64,000 nucleotides of DNA from Lentilactobacillus curieae (GCF_000785105.2 NZ_CP018906.1:248001-312000), one strand, 5' to 3'. Positions 46,895 to 58,011 are shown, counted from the first letter of the stretch. Made by a program: numbers and translations. The notes: a model not told the origin generated them from the sequence alone.

Positions 46895-47602
46895 TTAGAA
46901 CAAACCACCCGTGATGTTGTAACGGCGTTTGAACCATACACTTCCACCAATTGAAAGCACACCCAAAGCAATGTATACGTATGGGTTAAGGATTGGGTTG
47001 ATAACTCTTGGAATCAATCCTGCGATAAAGAATACCGCCATCCAAACTACGAAGAATCCAGCAATAAATAAAATTCTGATTGGTAGTGAGTATTTGTGCT
47101 TTACTCCTGGGGCAATCAGCATTGTCATCAAAGGAATTCCTAAACCAGCAATAATTGAACTTAAAATGATTCCGGTAATTCCCATAGTGGTTGCAGCAGC
47201 GTTCTTTGAGAATAAGAATGTAATTCCATACAATAAGTTAAAAATTGTAAAGAACAACAGAGTATTGTAGGCAGCGTTTGGCCAATAGTCTCTTACAGGA
47301 TTGGCTGCCTTCTTTGGAGGATTAACCACATTGTCAATCTTTTGATCAACGGTTCCCCACATATTGCGGGCAGTCTTCCCACTTTTTTGGCCTTCAAGCA
47401 AATCCTTTACCATTTGGTCAACTAGCTCTGACTTTTGTTCATCCTTCAGTTTAACCCCACCTAAGGCTTGGTTAAATTTAAACATGTACTCGGCATTTCT
47501 TTTAGTCAAGCCGATGTTATCAAACTGTGAGTGTAACAATTCCGATGTTCTGTTGCGATCCTGCTGAACGTGGGCATTGCGTTTTTCATTATTTTCGCTC
47601 AA
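46895..47602 (-). CDS. DUF1129 family membrane protein
   Basis: This 235-residue protein has a charged N-terminal half (about 1-105; SEYMFKFNQAL-like helical) and four or five helices after RDYWPNAAYNTLLFF. It matches the DUF1129 family, common in lactic acid bacteria beside ychF. Function is unknown. It starts with TTG 47602, with AAGGAG upstream. It ends the rsmG-to-DUF1129 cluster, 26 bases after ychF. Confidence 0.85.
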   Translation of the reverse strand: MSENNEKRNAHVQQDRNRTSELLHSQFDNIGLTKRNAEYMFKFNQALGGVKLKDEQKSELVDQMVKDLLEGQKSGKTARNMWGTVDQKIDNVVNPPKKAANPVRDYWPNAAYNTLLFFTIFNLLYGITFLFSKNAAATTMGITGIILSSIIAGLGIPLMTMLIAPGVKHKYSLPIRILFIAGFFVVWMAVFFIAGLIPRVINPILNPYVYIALGVLSIGGSVWFKRRYNITGGLF

Positions 47603-47628
47603 TTAATTTCCGCTCCTTCAACTAAATG

Positions 47629-48729
47629 TTAAACGTTGAATCTAAACTCAACGATATCGCCATCCTGCATGACGTATTCCTTACCTTCAAGACGTAGCCT
47701 ACCTGCTTCTTTAACGGCAGCTGGCTTTTCGTACTTGTCTAAATCATCAAAAGCCATAACTTCGGCCCGAATAAATCCACGTTCAAAATCAGAGTGAATG
47801 ATTCCGGCAGCTTGAGGAGCCTTAGTTCCAGACTTAAATGTCCAAGCACGGGTTTCCTTGCCACCAGCTGTGAAGAAAGTTTCTAAGCCTAGCAACTTGT
47901 ATGAAGCACGAATCAAACGGTTCAAACCTGGTTCTTCAACACCTTCGGCAGCCAAAAAGTCTGCCTTGTCAGCATCATCAAGTTCAGCAATTTCTTCTTC
48001 AGCTTCGGCAGCAACAGCAATTGCTTCTGCACCTTCTGAAGCAGCAAAGTCTTGAATTTGTTTAAAGTACTTAGAATTCTCTGGATCAGCCATATCGTCT
48101 TCAGCAATATTGGCAACATAGAGAACTGGCTTTGAAGTTAACAAGAATAGTCCCTTAACGATAGGTTCTTCTTCTTCATCAAAGTCAATTGTCCGAACCG
48201 ACTTGCCGGCTTCAAGAACTGGCTTGATCTTTTCAAGCACAGCTAACTCAGCCTTGGCTTCCTTATCAGAACCCTTAGCAGCTCTTTGAACCTTAGCCAA
48301 ACGCTTATCAACAGCATCTAAGTCAGCCATTCCTAATTCCAAGTTAATGGTATCGATATCGTCTAGCGGATCGATTTTTCCAGAAACGTGAGTAATGTTG
48401 TCATCATCAAACGCACGGACAACATGAACAATGGCGTCAACTTGGCGGATATTTTCCAAGAACTTATTACCGAGTCCTTCACCCTTGCTTGCGCCCTTAA
48501 CGATTCCGGCGATATCAGTAAATTCAAACGTAGTTGGAACCACCTTATCAGCTGGAATTAATTCTTGAATGCGGTCTAGCCGCTTATCTGGAACTTCAAC
48601 CATCCCAACGTTAGGATCGATTGTGGCAAATGGATAGTTGGCCATCTCGGCTCCGGCCTTTGTAATCGCGTTGAATAGGGTTGACTTACCAACGTTTGGT
48701 AACCCAACAATTCCTGCAGTTAATGACAT
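47629..48729 (-). CDS. ychF: Ribosome-associated ATPase YchF
   Basis: This 366-residue Obg-like P-loop protein has GLPNVGKSTLFNA (Walker A), DIAGIVKGASKGEGLGNKFL (G2/G3), and a NxxE motif (VANIAED) in place of NKxD, which explains its preference for ATP. A C-terminal TGS domain ends in DGDIVEFRFNV. It binds ribosomes and influences oxidative-stress response. It sits in the conserved parB-DUF951-ychF order. Confidence 0.97.
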   Translation of the reverse strand: MSLTAGIVGLPNVGKSTLFNAITKAGAEMANYPFATIDPNVGMVEVPDKRLDRIQELIPADKVVPTTFEFTDIAGIVKGASKGEGLGNKFLENIRQVDAIVHVVRAFDDDNITHVSGKIDPLDDIDTINLELGMADLDAVDKRLAKVQRAAKGSDKEAKAELAVLEKIKPVLEAGKSVRTIDFDEEEEPIVKGLFLLTSKPVLYVANIAEDDMADPENSKYFKQIQDFAASEGAEAIAVAAEAEEEIAELDDADKADFLAAEGVEEPGLNRLIRASYKLLGLETFFTAGGKETRAWTFKSGTKAPQAAGIIHSDFERGFIRAEVMAFDDLDKYEKPAAVKEAGRLRLEGKEYVMQDGDIVEFRFNV

Positions 48730-48756
48730 ATCAACAAACTCTTCTTTCCAAAATAT

Positions 48757-48942
48757 TTAGTCTTCTGATTTTTGCAAAATTTTCTTTAACTTTTTATCAA
48801 ACTCGCGGCGGGCAAGCATCACGATGTGCTGGCAACCAGTACACTGGATCTTAATATCTGCACCCATTCGGATGATCTCCCAGCGATTAGTTCCGCATGG
48901 GTGTGGCTTCTTCATTTCAACAATATCATGCAGTTCATACAT
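48757..48942 (-). CDS. DUF951 (YyzM-like) small zinc-ribbon protein
   Basis: This 61-residue protein begins MYELHDIVEMKKPHPCG and has C-x2-C in IQCTGCQHIVML. Together with the upstream HPCG Cys this makes a likely metal-binding ribbon. The family sits between parB and ychF in many Firmicutes and has no known role. I chose ATG 48942 over 48951 because AAAGGA lies 8 bases upstream. Confidence 0.88.
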   Translation of the reverse strand: MYELHDIVEMKKPHPCGTNRWEIIRMGADIKIQCTGCQHIVMLARREFDKKLKKILQKSED

Positions 48943-48963
48943 AATGATCATCCTTTCAAATGA

Positions 48964-49848
48964 TTAATCGAGATTAACATCAAGCATTTCTAGAATTCGG
49001 TTAAGATCCTCGGTTGATGCGTAGGCAATCTCAATCTTTCCGGCGCCCTTTTTCCGAGGAGCTGAATTGATTGCAACCTTTGTACCAAAGCGATCCTGTA
49101 GTTGGTTCTCAGATGCCTTAACAAATGGTGATTTACGTACCACTCGCTTTTTCTTAGCACCCTTCTTACCGTTAATTTTATCAGCCGCTTGTTCCAATTG
49201 TCTAACGGTCATTGAATCAGCCACTGCTCGTTTTGCCAACTCAACCATGTCTTTGCGGTTTTTAACGGACAGCAAAGTTCTAGCTTGTCCCATTGACAGT
49301 TTGCCTTCATCCAAGAAATCTTTGATTGGAGTTGGTAACCCCAGAATCCTTAAATAGTTAGCAATGTAGGGACGACTTTTACCCAAACGCTGAGCAACCT
49401 GTGCTTGAGTTAGGTCTAACTGAGTCATCAGCGTTTCATATGCCTGGGCCTCTTCCAACGTAGTTAAATCTTCACGCTGCAAGTTTTCCAAAACAGCGAT
49501 TTCCATCATTTGTTCTTCATTCACATCACGAACAATTGCTGGAATCGTCTTCTGCTGAGCAATCTTAGAAGCACGTAGGCGCCGCTCACCAGTTAAAAGT
49601 TCATAGGCTTCCTTATCTGGGTTTGGCTTCCGCACGATAATCGGTTGAAACACCCCAGAATTCTTAATGGACAACGCAAGGTCTTCGAGGGCTTTTGCGT
49701 CAAAGTGGTGCCGGGGTTGGTACGGGTTGGGTTTAATATCATTTAACTTGATATCAATTACATTTTCTTTGCTAGTATCAACGTTGTTATCTTCAAACAG
49801 GGCCTCGATTCCTTTTCCAAGGCCACCAGTTATTTTCTTACTCGGCAT
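48964..49848 (-). CDS. parB: Chromosome-partitioning protein ParB (Spo0J)
   Basis: This 294-residue protein binds parS sites, with CTP-dependent clamping near the GERRLRASK box, and then loads SMC. N-terminal GLGKGIEALF, KPNPYQPR and the HTH LTQAQVAQRLGKSRPYIANYLRIL are typical. A basic stretch (KINGKKGAKKKRVVRK) precedes the C-terminal dimer domain. The start is ATG 49848, overlapping the parA stop by 11 bases, with GGAGGAGGTG upstream. Confidence 0.96.
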   Translation of the reverse strand: MPSKKITGGLGKGIEALFEDNNVDTSKENVIDIKLNDIKPNPYQPRHHFDAKALEDLALSIKNSGVFQPIIVRKPNPDKEAYELLTGERRLRASKIAQQKTIPAIVRDVNEEQMMEIAVLENLQREDLTTLEEAQAYETLMTQLDLTQAQVAQRLGKSRPYIANYLRILGLPTPIKDFLDEGKLSMGQARTLLSVKNRKDMVELAKRAVADSMTVRQLEQAADKINGKKGAKKKRVVRKSPFVKASENQLQDRFGTKVAINSAPRKKGAGKIEIAYASTEDLNRILEMLDVNLD

Positions 49849-50605
49849 GACGTTCAAGCACCTCCTCCACAAGATTCATATATGTCTTTGCTCCCTTAGA
49901 TTTAGCATCATAATCAATGATTGGCAAACCATAGCTTGGCGCTTCAGACAACCGAATGTTTCTAGGAATGACGGTATTATACACCTCATCCTTAAAGTAT
50001 TTGCGAACCTCTTCGTTCACCTGAACACCAAGATTTGTCCTTGAATCAAACATAGTCAGCAGAACCCCTTCAATTTTAAGGTTCTGGTTGAAATGCTTTT
50101 TAACCAATTCAATCGTGTTAAGTAGTTGGCTAAGTCCCTCTAAGGCATAATATTCGCTTTGCACGGGAATTAAAATCGAATCACTAGCAGTAAAGGCATT
50201 AATCGTTATTAAACCTAGCGATGGTGGACAGTCAATCAACACAAAATCATACTCATCTTTAACCTGATCCAACGCTTCCTTTAGACGCGTCTCTCGAGCC
50301 ATTTGAGGCGTTAATTCGATTTCGGCACCAGATAGCTGAATGGTTGCCGGAACGATGTCTAATCCCTCGTGAGAAGTGTGCATGATAGTTTCAGAGACTG
50401 GCGTCTCATTGATCAGTACATCGTAGATATCTTTTTGGATGTCTGCCTTAGAAATTCCGACCCCACTAGTCGCATTCCCTTGAGCATCTGAATCTACAAT
50501 CAGAACTCGTTTACCTGAAGACGCTAAACCAGCGCCCAGGTTCACTGCAGTAGTCGTTTTGCCAACGCCACCCTTTTGATTTGCTAGCGCAATTACAACC
50601 GTCAT
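49838..50605 (-). CDS. parA: Chromosome-partitioning ATPase ParA (Soj)
   Basis: This 255-residue deviant Walker ATPase has ANQKGGVGKTTTAVNLGAGLA, IVDSDAQGNATSG and VLIDCPPSLG. It works with ParB in origin segregation. It starts 1 base after the rsmG stop, so it is coupled to it. The noc gene usually between rsmG and parA in bacilli is missing here. Confidence 0.97.
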   Translation of the reverse strand: MTVVIALANQKGGVGKTTTAVNLGAGLASSGKRVLIVDSDAQGNATSGVGISKADIQKDIYDVLINETPVSETIMHTSHEGLDIVPATIQLSGAEIELTPQMARETRLKEALDQVKDEYDFVLIDCPPSLGLITINAFTASDSILIPVQSEYYALEGLSQLLNTIELVKKHFNQNLKIEGVLLTMFDSRTNLGVQVNEEVRKYFKDEVYNTVIPRNIRLSEAPSYGLPIIDYDAKSKGAKTYMNLVEEVLERHAE

Positions 50606-50606
50606 C

Positions 50607-51353
50607 CTAATTCCCTCTTACTTTCCCCTGCCCCAAGGGTTCCTTAGCCGGAGTCCCCGGTTTCCTGGGGTACTTCTTTGGTGTTTGTTTAACTTTATCA
50701 ATTACGATAATATGTCTTGGCTCATCAGTATCTGCTAGGTTAAACGAATGGTCTGACACTACTTGACCACCAAGCATATCAATTGCCTTATCAGCATCAT
50801 CCAATTCATCCTCAGCTTTTGAGGCCTTCATAGCAATCATCTGCCCACCAACTTTGGTCAACGGCAAGCAAAATTCGCTTAACACTGATAAACGAGCAAC
50901 TGCCCGTGCGGTAACAATATCAAACTTTTCCCGGTAGTCTGACTTCTTACCACCAAACTCTTCTGCCCGGGCATGGTGTAATTCAACACCCGTTAACCCC
51001 AACTGATCCACCAACTCTTTCAAGAAGTTGATTCGCTTATTTAGCGAGTCGACGATTGTTACTTGAAGTTGCGGAAACAATATTTTAAGCGGAATACTTG
51101 GAAAACCAGCACCGGCACCAACATCACAAATCGTCAATGGTTCTGTTCGAATCTGTGAAACAAAAAAGGCAGGCGTTACCGAATCAAAGAAATGTTTGAG
51201 ATAAACGTCTGGTTTTTCCGTTATGGTAGTTAGATTTACATGCTCGTTAGTTGCCACTAATAGCTTGAAATAAGTGTCAAATTGGTTAAGTTGCTCATCT
51301 GTTATTTCAATATGTTGGTCTAACAATGCTTTTTTAAATTGGTCAATGTTCAT
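50607..51353 (-). CDS. rsmG: 16S rRNA (guanine-N7) methyltransferase RsmG
   Basis: This 248-residue enzyme methylates G527 of 16S rRNA. SAM motif [26 protein letters not shown], and [19 protein letters not shown] match. A basic, Pro- and Lys-rich tail ([19 protein letters not shown]) is usual in Firmicutes. The start is ATG 51353 (GGAGAAA upstream). Head of the parAB operon. Its leader carries the dyad at 51373-51392. Confidence 0.97.
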   Translation of the reverse strand: MNIDQFKKALLDQHIEITDEQLNQFDTYFKLLVATNEHVNLTTITEKPDVYLKHFFDSVTPAFFVSQIRTEPLTICDVGAGAGFPSIPLKILFPQLQVTIVDSLNKRINFLKELVDQLGLTGVELHHARAEEFGGKKSDYREKFDIVTARAVARLSVLSEFCLPLTKVGGQMIAMKASKAEDELDDADKAIDMLGGQVVSDHSFNLADTDEPRHIIVIDKVKQTPKKYPRKPGTPAKEPLGQGKVRGN

Positions 51354-51372
51354 AAAATTTTCTCCTGAAATT

Positions 51373-51392
51373 GTGAAACAATCTTGTTTCAC
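51373..51392. promoter_or_regulatory. Inverted repeat before rsmG made of parS-like halves
   Basis: GTGAAACAA-TC-TTGTTTCAC is perfect. Canonical parS reads TGTTTCACGTGAAACA; here the same half-sites are arranged the other way round (everted). It may be an operator, an mRNA hairpin, or a weak ParB site. Confidence 0.5.
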
Positions 51393-51547
51393 GACCTATT
51401 AATACTTTACCGTAATTTACCTGTGCATACAAGGCGTTAAGGCAAATTGACTCGAAAAACGACAAAATAATAGTATACAGGAAAAATCTAGAAAAATCGA
51501 TGGTTGATTATGCGTTTGTGATTATCTGCATGAGTCCTGACTAGTAA

Positions 51548-51600
51548 AAAACAAGGAGCACAACTCTACCACTCAATCATGGCTTCATTTGTACTCCCTG
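51548..51600 (-). terminator. Probable terminator of gdhA
   Basis: On the minus strand GGGAGTACAAA.. pairs with ..TTGTGCTCC across a long, internally imperfect hairpin, followed by TTGTTTTTTAC. It lies about 45 bases after the stop codon. Confidence 0.5.
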
Positions 51601-51641
51601 TCTTCAATTTATGACTTATGTTTTGGGTAATTATTTAAGGA

Positions 51642-53048
<1,407 letters not shown>

Positions 53049-53222
53049 CTAGGCCTAGTGTTAGAATACTTAACATCGTTAGAAATTATTTTACCAGATT
53101 TTTGATGAAAAATAATCACATTTTATTAAATTTATATAAAAAAGTTACTCAGAACCGAATAGAGTTCCACCGAAAGTCTCAAATCGTTTACGTTTAGCAA
53201 GTCTTCAAATCAATTTATACAT

Positions 53223-53270
53223 AAAAAAGCACCTTGGTATTTCTTAATCCGAAATATCAGGGTGCTTTGT
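53223..53270 (-). terminator. Terminator of the nucleoside operon
   Basis: AAAGCACC/TATTTC pairs with GAAATA/GGTGCTTT, followed by a T-run on the minus strand. Confidence 0.85.
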
Positions 53271-53280
53271 AGCAATAAAT

Positions 53281-54192
53281 CTATTTAATTTTTGAAACTT
53301 CTTCTAAGAACCACTTGTTAAATGCCTGTGCATCAATATCGACACAAACGCTAGCGTTAGTCTTACCATCATGATAAGCACCACGAATGTCCCCAACAGT
53401 TTCGCCAATTGCGGGACCATCGGTAATTACATCAACCCACATATCCTTTGTAGTGATTGCTTCTGGGTGAAGTAGGTAGAAAATGGTGTTTACATCATGC
53501 ATGGCAATTCCATCATCGCTGTTGTCACCATCATTGATGATAATGTCATGAAGCATCTTACCAGTTTCGTTCATATGCTCCAATTGTGACAATGAGTCAG
53601 GAGTTAACAAGGCCTTCATGGTAATGTCTAAACCAACCATAACGATTGGAATCCCTGATTGATACACAATTTTAGCGGCGTCTGGATCAGTAAACACATT
53701 GAACTCAGCAGCTGAGGTCATGTTGCCCATTCCAAGTGAGCCACCCATGGCAACAATCCGTTCGATGTGATCCTTAACTTCAGGATACTCACTGAATAGC
53801 AATGCAATATTGGTATATGAACCAGTTGGCACCAAAGTAATTGGTTCATCACTACTCATAATTTCATCACGAAGAGCTTCAACAGCGGTCTTAGCTAAAG
53901 GAGTTGGCAGATCCTCTGGAAAATCATATCCAGGCATCCCTGACTCACCATGAATCCGGGCAGCATCTTCAAACTCTTTGATCAATGGCTGTTTAGCACC
54001 AGCAGCAACTGGCACATCTTTATTGAAGAATCGGACAATCTTTTGAGCATTTTTAGTTGTCTTATCAACAGTTACGTTCCCCGCAACAGTGGTAATCAAC
54101 TTTAAATCAATTTCAGGATCATTCAATGCCATTGTCAACGCTGCGGCATCGTCAATCCCAGGATCAGTATCCATAATAATTTTAATTGTCAT
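53281..54192 (-). CDS. Inosine-uridine preferring nucleoside hydrolase
   Basis: This 303-residue enzyme cleaves ribonucleosides to base and ribose. The calcium-binding DTDPGIDDAAAL at the N-terminus, VPTGSYTNIALLF, and AAEFNVFTDPDAA are hallmarks of IunH/RihA-like hydrolases; His in GIAMHDVNTIFYL is in the active region. It ends the operon with an NCS2 base permease and a CNT nucleoside carrier, so both nucleosides and freed bases can be used. Confidence 0.95.
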   Translation of the reverse strand: MTIKIIMDTDPGIDDAAALTMALNDPEIDLKLITTVAGNVTVDKTTKNAQKIVRFFNKDVPVAAGAKQPLIKEFEDAARIHGESGMPGYDFPEDLPTPLAKTAVEALRDEIMSSDEPITLVPTGSYTNIALLFSEYPEVKDHIERIVAMGGSLGMGNMTSAAEFNVFTDPDAAKIVYQSGIPIVMVGLDITMKALLTPDSLSQLEHMNETGKMLHDIIINDGDNSDDGIAMHDVNTIFYLLHPEAITTKDMWVDVITDGPAIGETVGDIRGAYHDGKTNASVCVDIDAQAFNKWFLEEVSKIK

Positions 54193-54228
54193 CAGATTAA
54201 TCCCCTTTTAAAACCAGATTTAGTTCAA

Positions 54229-55539
54229 TTAGAGAATTGTACTCAAAACCAAGTCGCACATGAATAGCACACCCAAAATCCAGGTTGCTCCAGTCAACTC
54301 ATTACATCTTTTTGCGGCAACTTTCAGTAATGGGTAAGCAACAAATCCAAAGGCCAGTCCAGTAGAAATACTGGTGGTAAATGGAATCAAGACCACAATT
54401 AGAAATGCTGGAAACCAGTCAGTAAAATCATACATGTTGATTGCACTCAACTGGTTCATCATGATTGCTCCAGTAATAATAATCACTGGGGCGATGGCAG
54501 CCTGTGGCACAAATGATAGCAATGGTATGAAAAACATCGACACTGCGAACATTGTCCCGGCAACAATCGCCGTAATTCCAGTTCGACCTCCACTTTCAGT
54601 GGCAGATGCACTTTCGGCAGCAGCCACAGTTGGACTAGTCCCTAATATTCCTGATAGAAAAGCAGTTACAGAACTAGCCTGAAATGCCTTTTTAAACTTG
54701 TTATGACTTGGAATAATTCCTTCAAGCAACCCCATCGACTCAAACACTAAAATCATCGTCATCGAAAATGCAGCCAACACAAACGGAATCGTCAGTACAT
54801 TACTGAAATCCCCTTTGCCTAATATCTGACTGTATTTATCAATATCTGTAATTGAAACATTGGGCGTTGCTTGATCCTTGATGTTGAACACAATTCCGAG
54901 AATTGAGGTAACTGCGATTCCAATAAAGAAACCTCCAGTTACGTTTCTAACAAATAAAAATAGGGTCAAAACCAAACCAAACAGCGCAAGAAGCGCTGCT
55001 GGTTTAGTTAGGTCACCAATTGCCAATATTGAAGTTTTCCCAGCTTGAATCAATCCAGCTTTCTCCAGACCAATCTCAACCAGGAATAGTCCAATTCCAG
55101 CAGTGATTCCTGCTTTTAATGCATCCGGAATCCCCTTCGCCAGAATCTCACTGACCTTTGTAAAGGCAATCAGTACATATACAATTGATGAAACCATAGA
55201 AATCGTCACTGCTTCTTGCCATGACAATCCCATGTTTACAACGACAGTGTAGGTAAAGAATGCGTTGACTCCCATTCCCGGGGTTAAAATTACTGGTGCA
55301 TTTGCCCAAAATCCCATGATCCAACAACCAATGAAGGACGATAAGATCGTAGCAAACACACTTAGATCAGCGGAAATTCCTGCATCCTTTAAAATCATCG
55401 GGTTAACGATGATAATGTAAGAAATCGCAAAGAACCCCGTAATTCCGGCAATTATTTCTCGTTTCAATACCTGCTTATCGGCAAAAGCTTCGCGTAAAGA
55501 AAGCTGATTAGCCTTCTCTATTTGTTGTTTGTTGTCCAA
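54229..55539 (-). CDS. NCS2-family guanine/hypoxanthine permease (AzgA type)
   Basis: This 436-residue carrier has 13 or 14 helices. The signature ILTPGMGVNAFFTYTVV and the ALAGSGTSPTVAA-like LGTSPTVAAAESAS segment match the PbuG/AzgA branch. It imports guanine, hypoxanthine or adenine with protons. It starts with TTG 55539. It lies between nupC (30 bases upstream) and the nucleoside hydrolase (36 bases downstream). Confidence 0.93.
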   Translation of the reverse strand: MDNKQQIEKANQLSLREAFADKQVLKREIIAGITGFFAISYIIIVNPMILKDAGISADLSVFATILSSFIGCWIMGFWANAPVILTPGMGVNAFFTYTVVVNMGLSWQEAVTISMVSSIVYVLIAFTKVSEILAKGIPDALKAGITAGIGLFLVEIGLEKAGLIQAGKTSILAIGDLTKPAALLALFGLVLTLFLFVRNVTGGFFIGIAVTSILGIVFNIKDQATPNVSITDIDKYSQILGKGDFSNVLTIPFVLAAFSMTMILVFESMGLLEGIIPSHNKFKKAFQASSVTAFLSGILGTSPTVAAAESASATESGGRTGITAIVAGTMFAVSMFFIPLLSFVPQAAIAPVIIITGAIMMNQLSAINMYDFTDWFPAFLIVVLIPFTTSISTGLAFGFVAYPLLKVAAKRCNELTGATWILGVLFMCDLVLSTIL

Positions 55540-55569
55540 AAATAAAACCTAACTTTCTAAAATTAGCAA

Positions 55570-56814
55570 TTACCAAACAAACAAACCAACGATTCCGGCA
55601 GACATCAATGATACTAAGATACCTGAAAGTAACATGATACCAACGTTCTTACTGATCAAATCGTTCTTTTCCTTGTCAACGATTCCCTTGAAGGCACCGA
55701 TGATCATACCAGTAGTTGAGAAGTTAGCAAATGATGTCAAGAATACTGTAAGTTGTGCTTGGTAGTGAGGCGCAAAGATATGAGTGTTGTTAATGGTTGA
55801 AGCAATCTTACCCATAACAACGAATTCGTTAGTAACTAACTTAGTACCCATGAATTGAGCAAAGTCAAAGGCGTGTGATACATCAAGACCCATTAACCAT
55901 GCGAATGGGAACATAAAGATACCCAAGATGTGTTCCAAAGTTAACCATGGGTTGAATAATTGAAGAACCTTATCGATTAATGCAGCTAAAGCAACGAAGG
56001 CGATAACATTTGCGGTAATGATAAGAATCAAACGACCAGCACCCAGAATAGAATCACCCAAGAATGAGAAGAATGGTTCTCTGTGGCCGTCTGCAGATAC
56101 ATCCCCAGCTTCTTCAGCAGCTGCATTTGAAGATGACATCTTAGCGATTGTATCTTCTTCTGGAGTAACTTTCACTGGGTTAAGCATATTAGTAACAATA
56201 ATTGCGTTTAAAACGTTCAAAGGAATAGCAGTCAAAACGTATTGGCCAGGAACCATTTGGGTATAAGCACCAATGATTGAGGCAGTAACACAAGACATTG
56301 ACATTAAAGCAATCGTTAAGTTACGACGAGCACTCATTTGTTTCAATTGTAGAGTTGAAACGGCAATGGCTTCAGTGTTACCTAAGAACATCATTTCAAC
56401 AGCAAAGAATGATTCGAACTTTGGTTGACCAGTGATAAATGAAAGGCCACGACCAACCCATTTGATAACCCAAGGTAAAATTCCAATATAAGTCAAAATA
56501 TCGAACAATGGAACAATCATCAAAATTGGTAGCAATGAACTAGTAACGAAGTCCATTTGTTTTACATGAACCCAGCTTGGTAATGCAAAGGCAATACCTG
56601 TGTATGAAACTTGAACTAACCAGTTGAATCCATCGGCTGCAGCTTTAACTGCATCACGACCCCATGAGAAGCCTGTCAAGATCCAAGCAAAGAACAAGTT
56701 AATTACTAAAACAACAATAATTGAGCGCCAGTTAATGTCTTTCTTGTTCTTTGAGAACAGGAAGGCAATTCCAAGGTATACAAAAACACCAAGAATATTG
56801 ACTAATAAGTACAT
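55570..56814 (-). CDS. nupC: NupC-type concentrative nucleoside transporter (CNT)
   Basis: This 414-residue protein has the CNT pattern FLFSKNKKDINWR early, FTSSLLPILMIVPLFDILTYIGILPW-like gate region, GQPKFESFFAVEMMFLGNTEAIAVS (substrate site), and KLVTNEFVVMG late. It couples nucleoside uptake to protons or sodium. RBS AGAGGATAA is before ATG 56814. It follows the phosphopentomutase-like gene by 117 bases, a gap with possible promoter elements. Confidence 0.95.
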   Translation of the reverse strand: MYLLVNILGVFVYLGIAFLFSKNKKDINWRSIIVVLVINLFFAWILTGFSWGRDAVKAAADGFNWLVQVSYTGIAFALPSWVHVKQMDFVTSSLLPILMIVPLFDILTYIGILPWVIKWVGRGLSFITGQPKFESFFAVEMMFLGNTEAIAVSTLQLKQMSARRNLTIALMSMSCVTASIIGAYTQMVPGQYVLTAIPLNVLNAIIVTNMLNPVKVTPEEDTIAKMSSSNAAAEEAGDVSADGHREPFFSFLGDSILGAGRLILIITANVIAFVALAALIDKVLQLFNPWLTLEHILGIFMFPFAWLMGLDVSHAFDFAQFMGTKLVTNEFVVMGKIASTINNTHIFAPHYQAQLTVFLTSFANFSTTGMIIGAFKGIVDKEKNDLISKNVGIMLLSGILVSLMSAGIVGLFVW

Positions 56815-56931
56815 TTCATTATCCTCTTTTCATTAATAAATCAAATCCAAATGTATAAGTGCAAAAACGTTCTGCTATCCCCCTTATTGATGGATTGGTT
56901 TTATTGATTAAACCCGATGATTTAGCGCAAG

Positions 56932-57768
56932 TTAAATAAACTCACGAAGGAAGCTGTGACCATGATTTTTATCGGCAACTTCCACATTGAAAAGCTCGGC
57001 AACTGTTGCACCGATGTCCCCTAGAATCCGCCTGATTCCGAGTGACTTTCCAGCTCGGTTAGATGGCAGATAGACAATCAAGGGTAAGTATTCCCTAGTT
57101 GGTGACGTAGGAAAACTCATGTCATTAGCAAATGATGATGTGATGATCAGCATATCTGTGCTAAACATCTCATTCATTAATCGTTGAATGTGCCCGTCAA
57201 TTTGAATAAGCTCATCTAAATACCCCCGCTGATTTGCGGAGTTAGCAAGCCGTGGCAAACTAGACATGCGGGCATAAATCAACCCGGAACGCTGTCTGAT
57301 GGCTTCGCGATGCATTGACCACCACACAGAAACATCGTCATTTACATGAACGTTTTGGGCCTTGATTTGATTGGAAAAGTAGCTTTGGTAATTCGAAAGC
57401 AACAGGACATTATTATCCACCGGATTAGCCTCAACGACCGAATCCAAAACACTGGTAGTTCGGATACTTGATTGATAATCCAGCATTTCCCTTAAGCCAC
57501 TGTGCATTTCATTATTAGGTGCTGTAATTTGAATCTTACCGTAGTACCCAAGTGGGTCCTCCACTACTGGTAACTGAGAAACTAGGTTCTGATAACGAAT
57601 GCTACCTAATCCTAATTCGGTCAGTGTTGGTAAAGTGATATCTTCCGAGGTATCTGCAAATAGATGTCCTAGGGTATCTGCACCGACTGAATCAAAGCGA
57701 TTGGCATCCCCGCTTTCGCCAATTCCCAGTGAAGCCAAGTCCAAAATAATTACGCGCTTGATCTTCAT
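56932..57768 (-). CDS. Phosphopentomutase-like protein lacking all catalytic residues
   Basis: This 278-residue protein aligns by eye with DeoB (about 390 residues) at both ends: the start RVIILDLASLGIGESGDANRF and VGADTLGHLF, and the end REYLPLIVYLPSN, GDIGATVAELFNV. The metal and catalytic positions are lost. The MDSVGIG Asp is Ala (LASLGIG), the nucleophile Thr region reads PNNEMHSG, the metal block DHGN reads SFAN, and TDHTRE reads SPTRE. The cap domain is shortened. It leads the nucleoside uptake operon. It may be a sensor or scaffold, or a relic, though the clean frame argues against decay. Start assigned to ATG 57768. Confidence 0.75.
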   Translation of the reverse strand: MKIKRVIILDLASLGIGESGDANRFDSVGADTLGHLFADTSEDITLPTLTELGLGSIRYQNLVSQLPVVEDPLGYYGKIQITAPNNEMHSGLREMLDYQSSIRTTSVLDSVVEANPVDNNVLLLSNYQSYFSNQIKAQNVHVNDDVSVWWSMHREAIRQRSGLIYARMSSLPRLANSANQRGYLDELIQIDGHIQRLMNEMFSTDMLIITSSFANDMSFPTSPTREYLPLIVYLPSNRAGKSLGIRRILGDIGATVAELFNVEVADKNHGHSFLREFI

Positions 57769-57931
57769 AAATCTCATCTTCCCCAATCATTTCTTTATTA
57801 TGTATCAAGGTAATCGTTCTTAATATTTAGAATAACCATAAACTAGCCAACTGTAAATAAACAATGTTTCAGATTATGGCTGAACGAATTCCCAACACCT
57901 CATGATTGCGCTTTCAATAATAACAAAAAAT

Positions 57932-57975
57932 AAAAGGGTTTACAACCCAATACACCGAATTGTAAACCCTTTTTG
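57932..57975 (-). terminator. Terminator of the 58012 gene
   Basis: AAGGGTTTACAA pairs perfectly with TTGTAAACCCTT. On the minus strand it is followed by TTATTTTTTG. Confidence 0.85.
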
Positions 57976-58011
57976 CAGCCCCTGCCAAGGAACTAAATTA
58001 TACCACAAATA

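Noticed and set aside
56840-56880. GCAAAAACGTTCTGC as a cre site before nupC
   Set aside because: The outer TG and CA bases of cre do not fit. It may be another operator, but there is too little support to list it.
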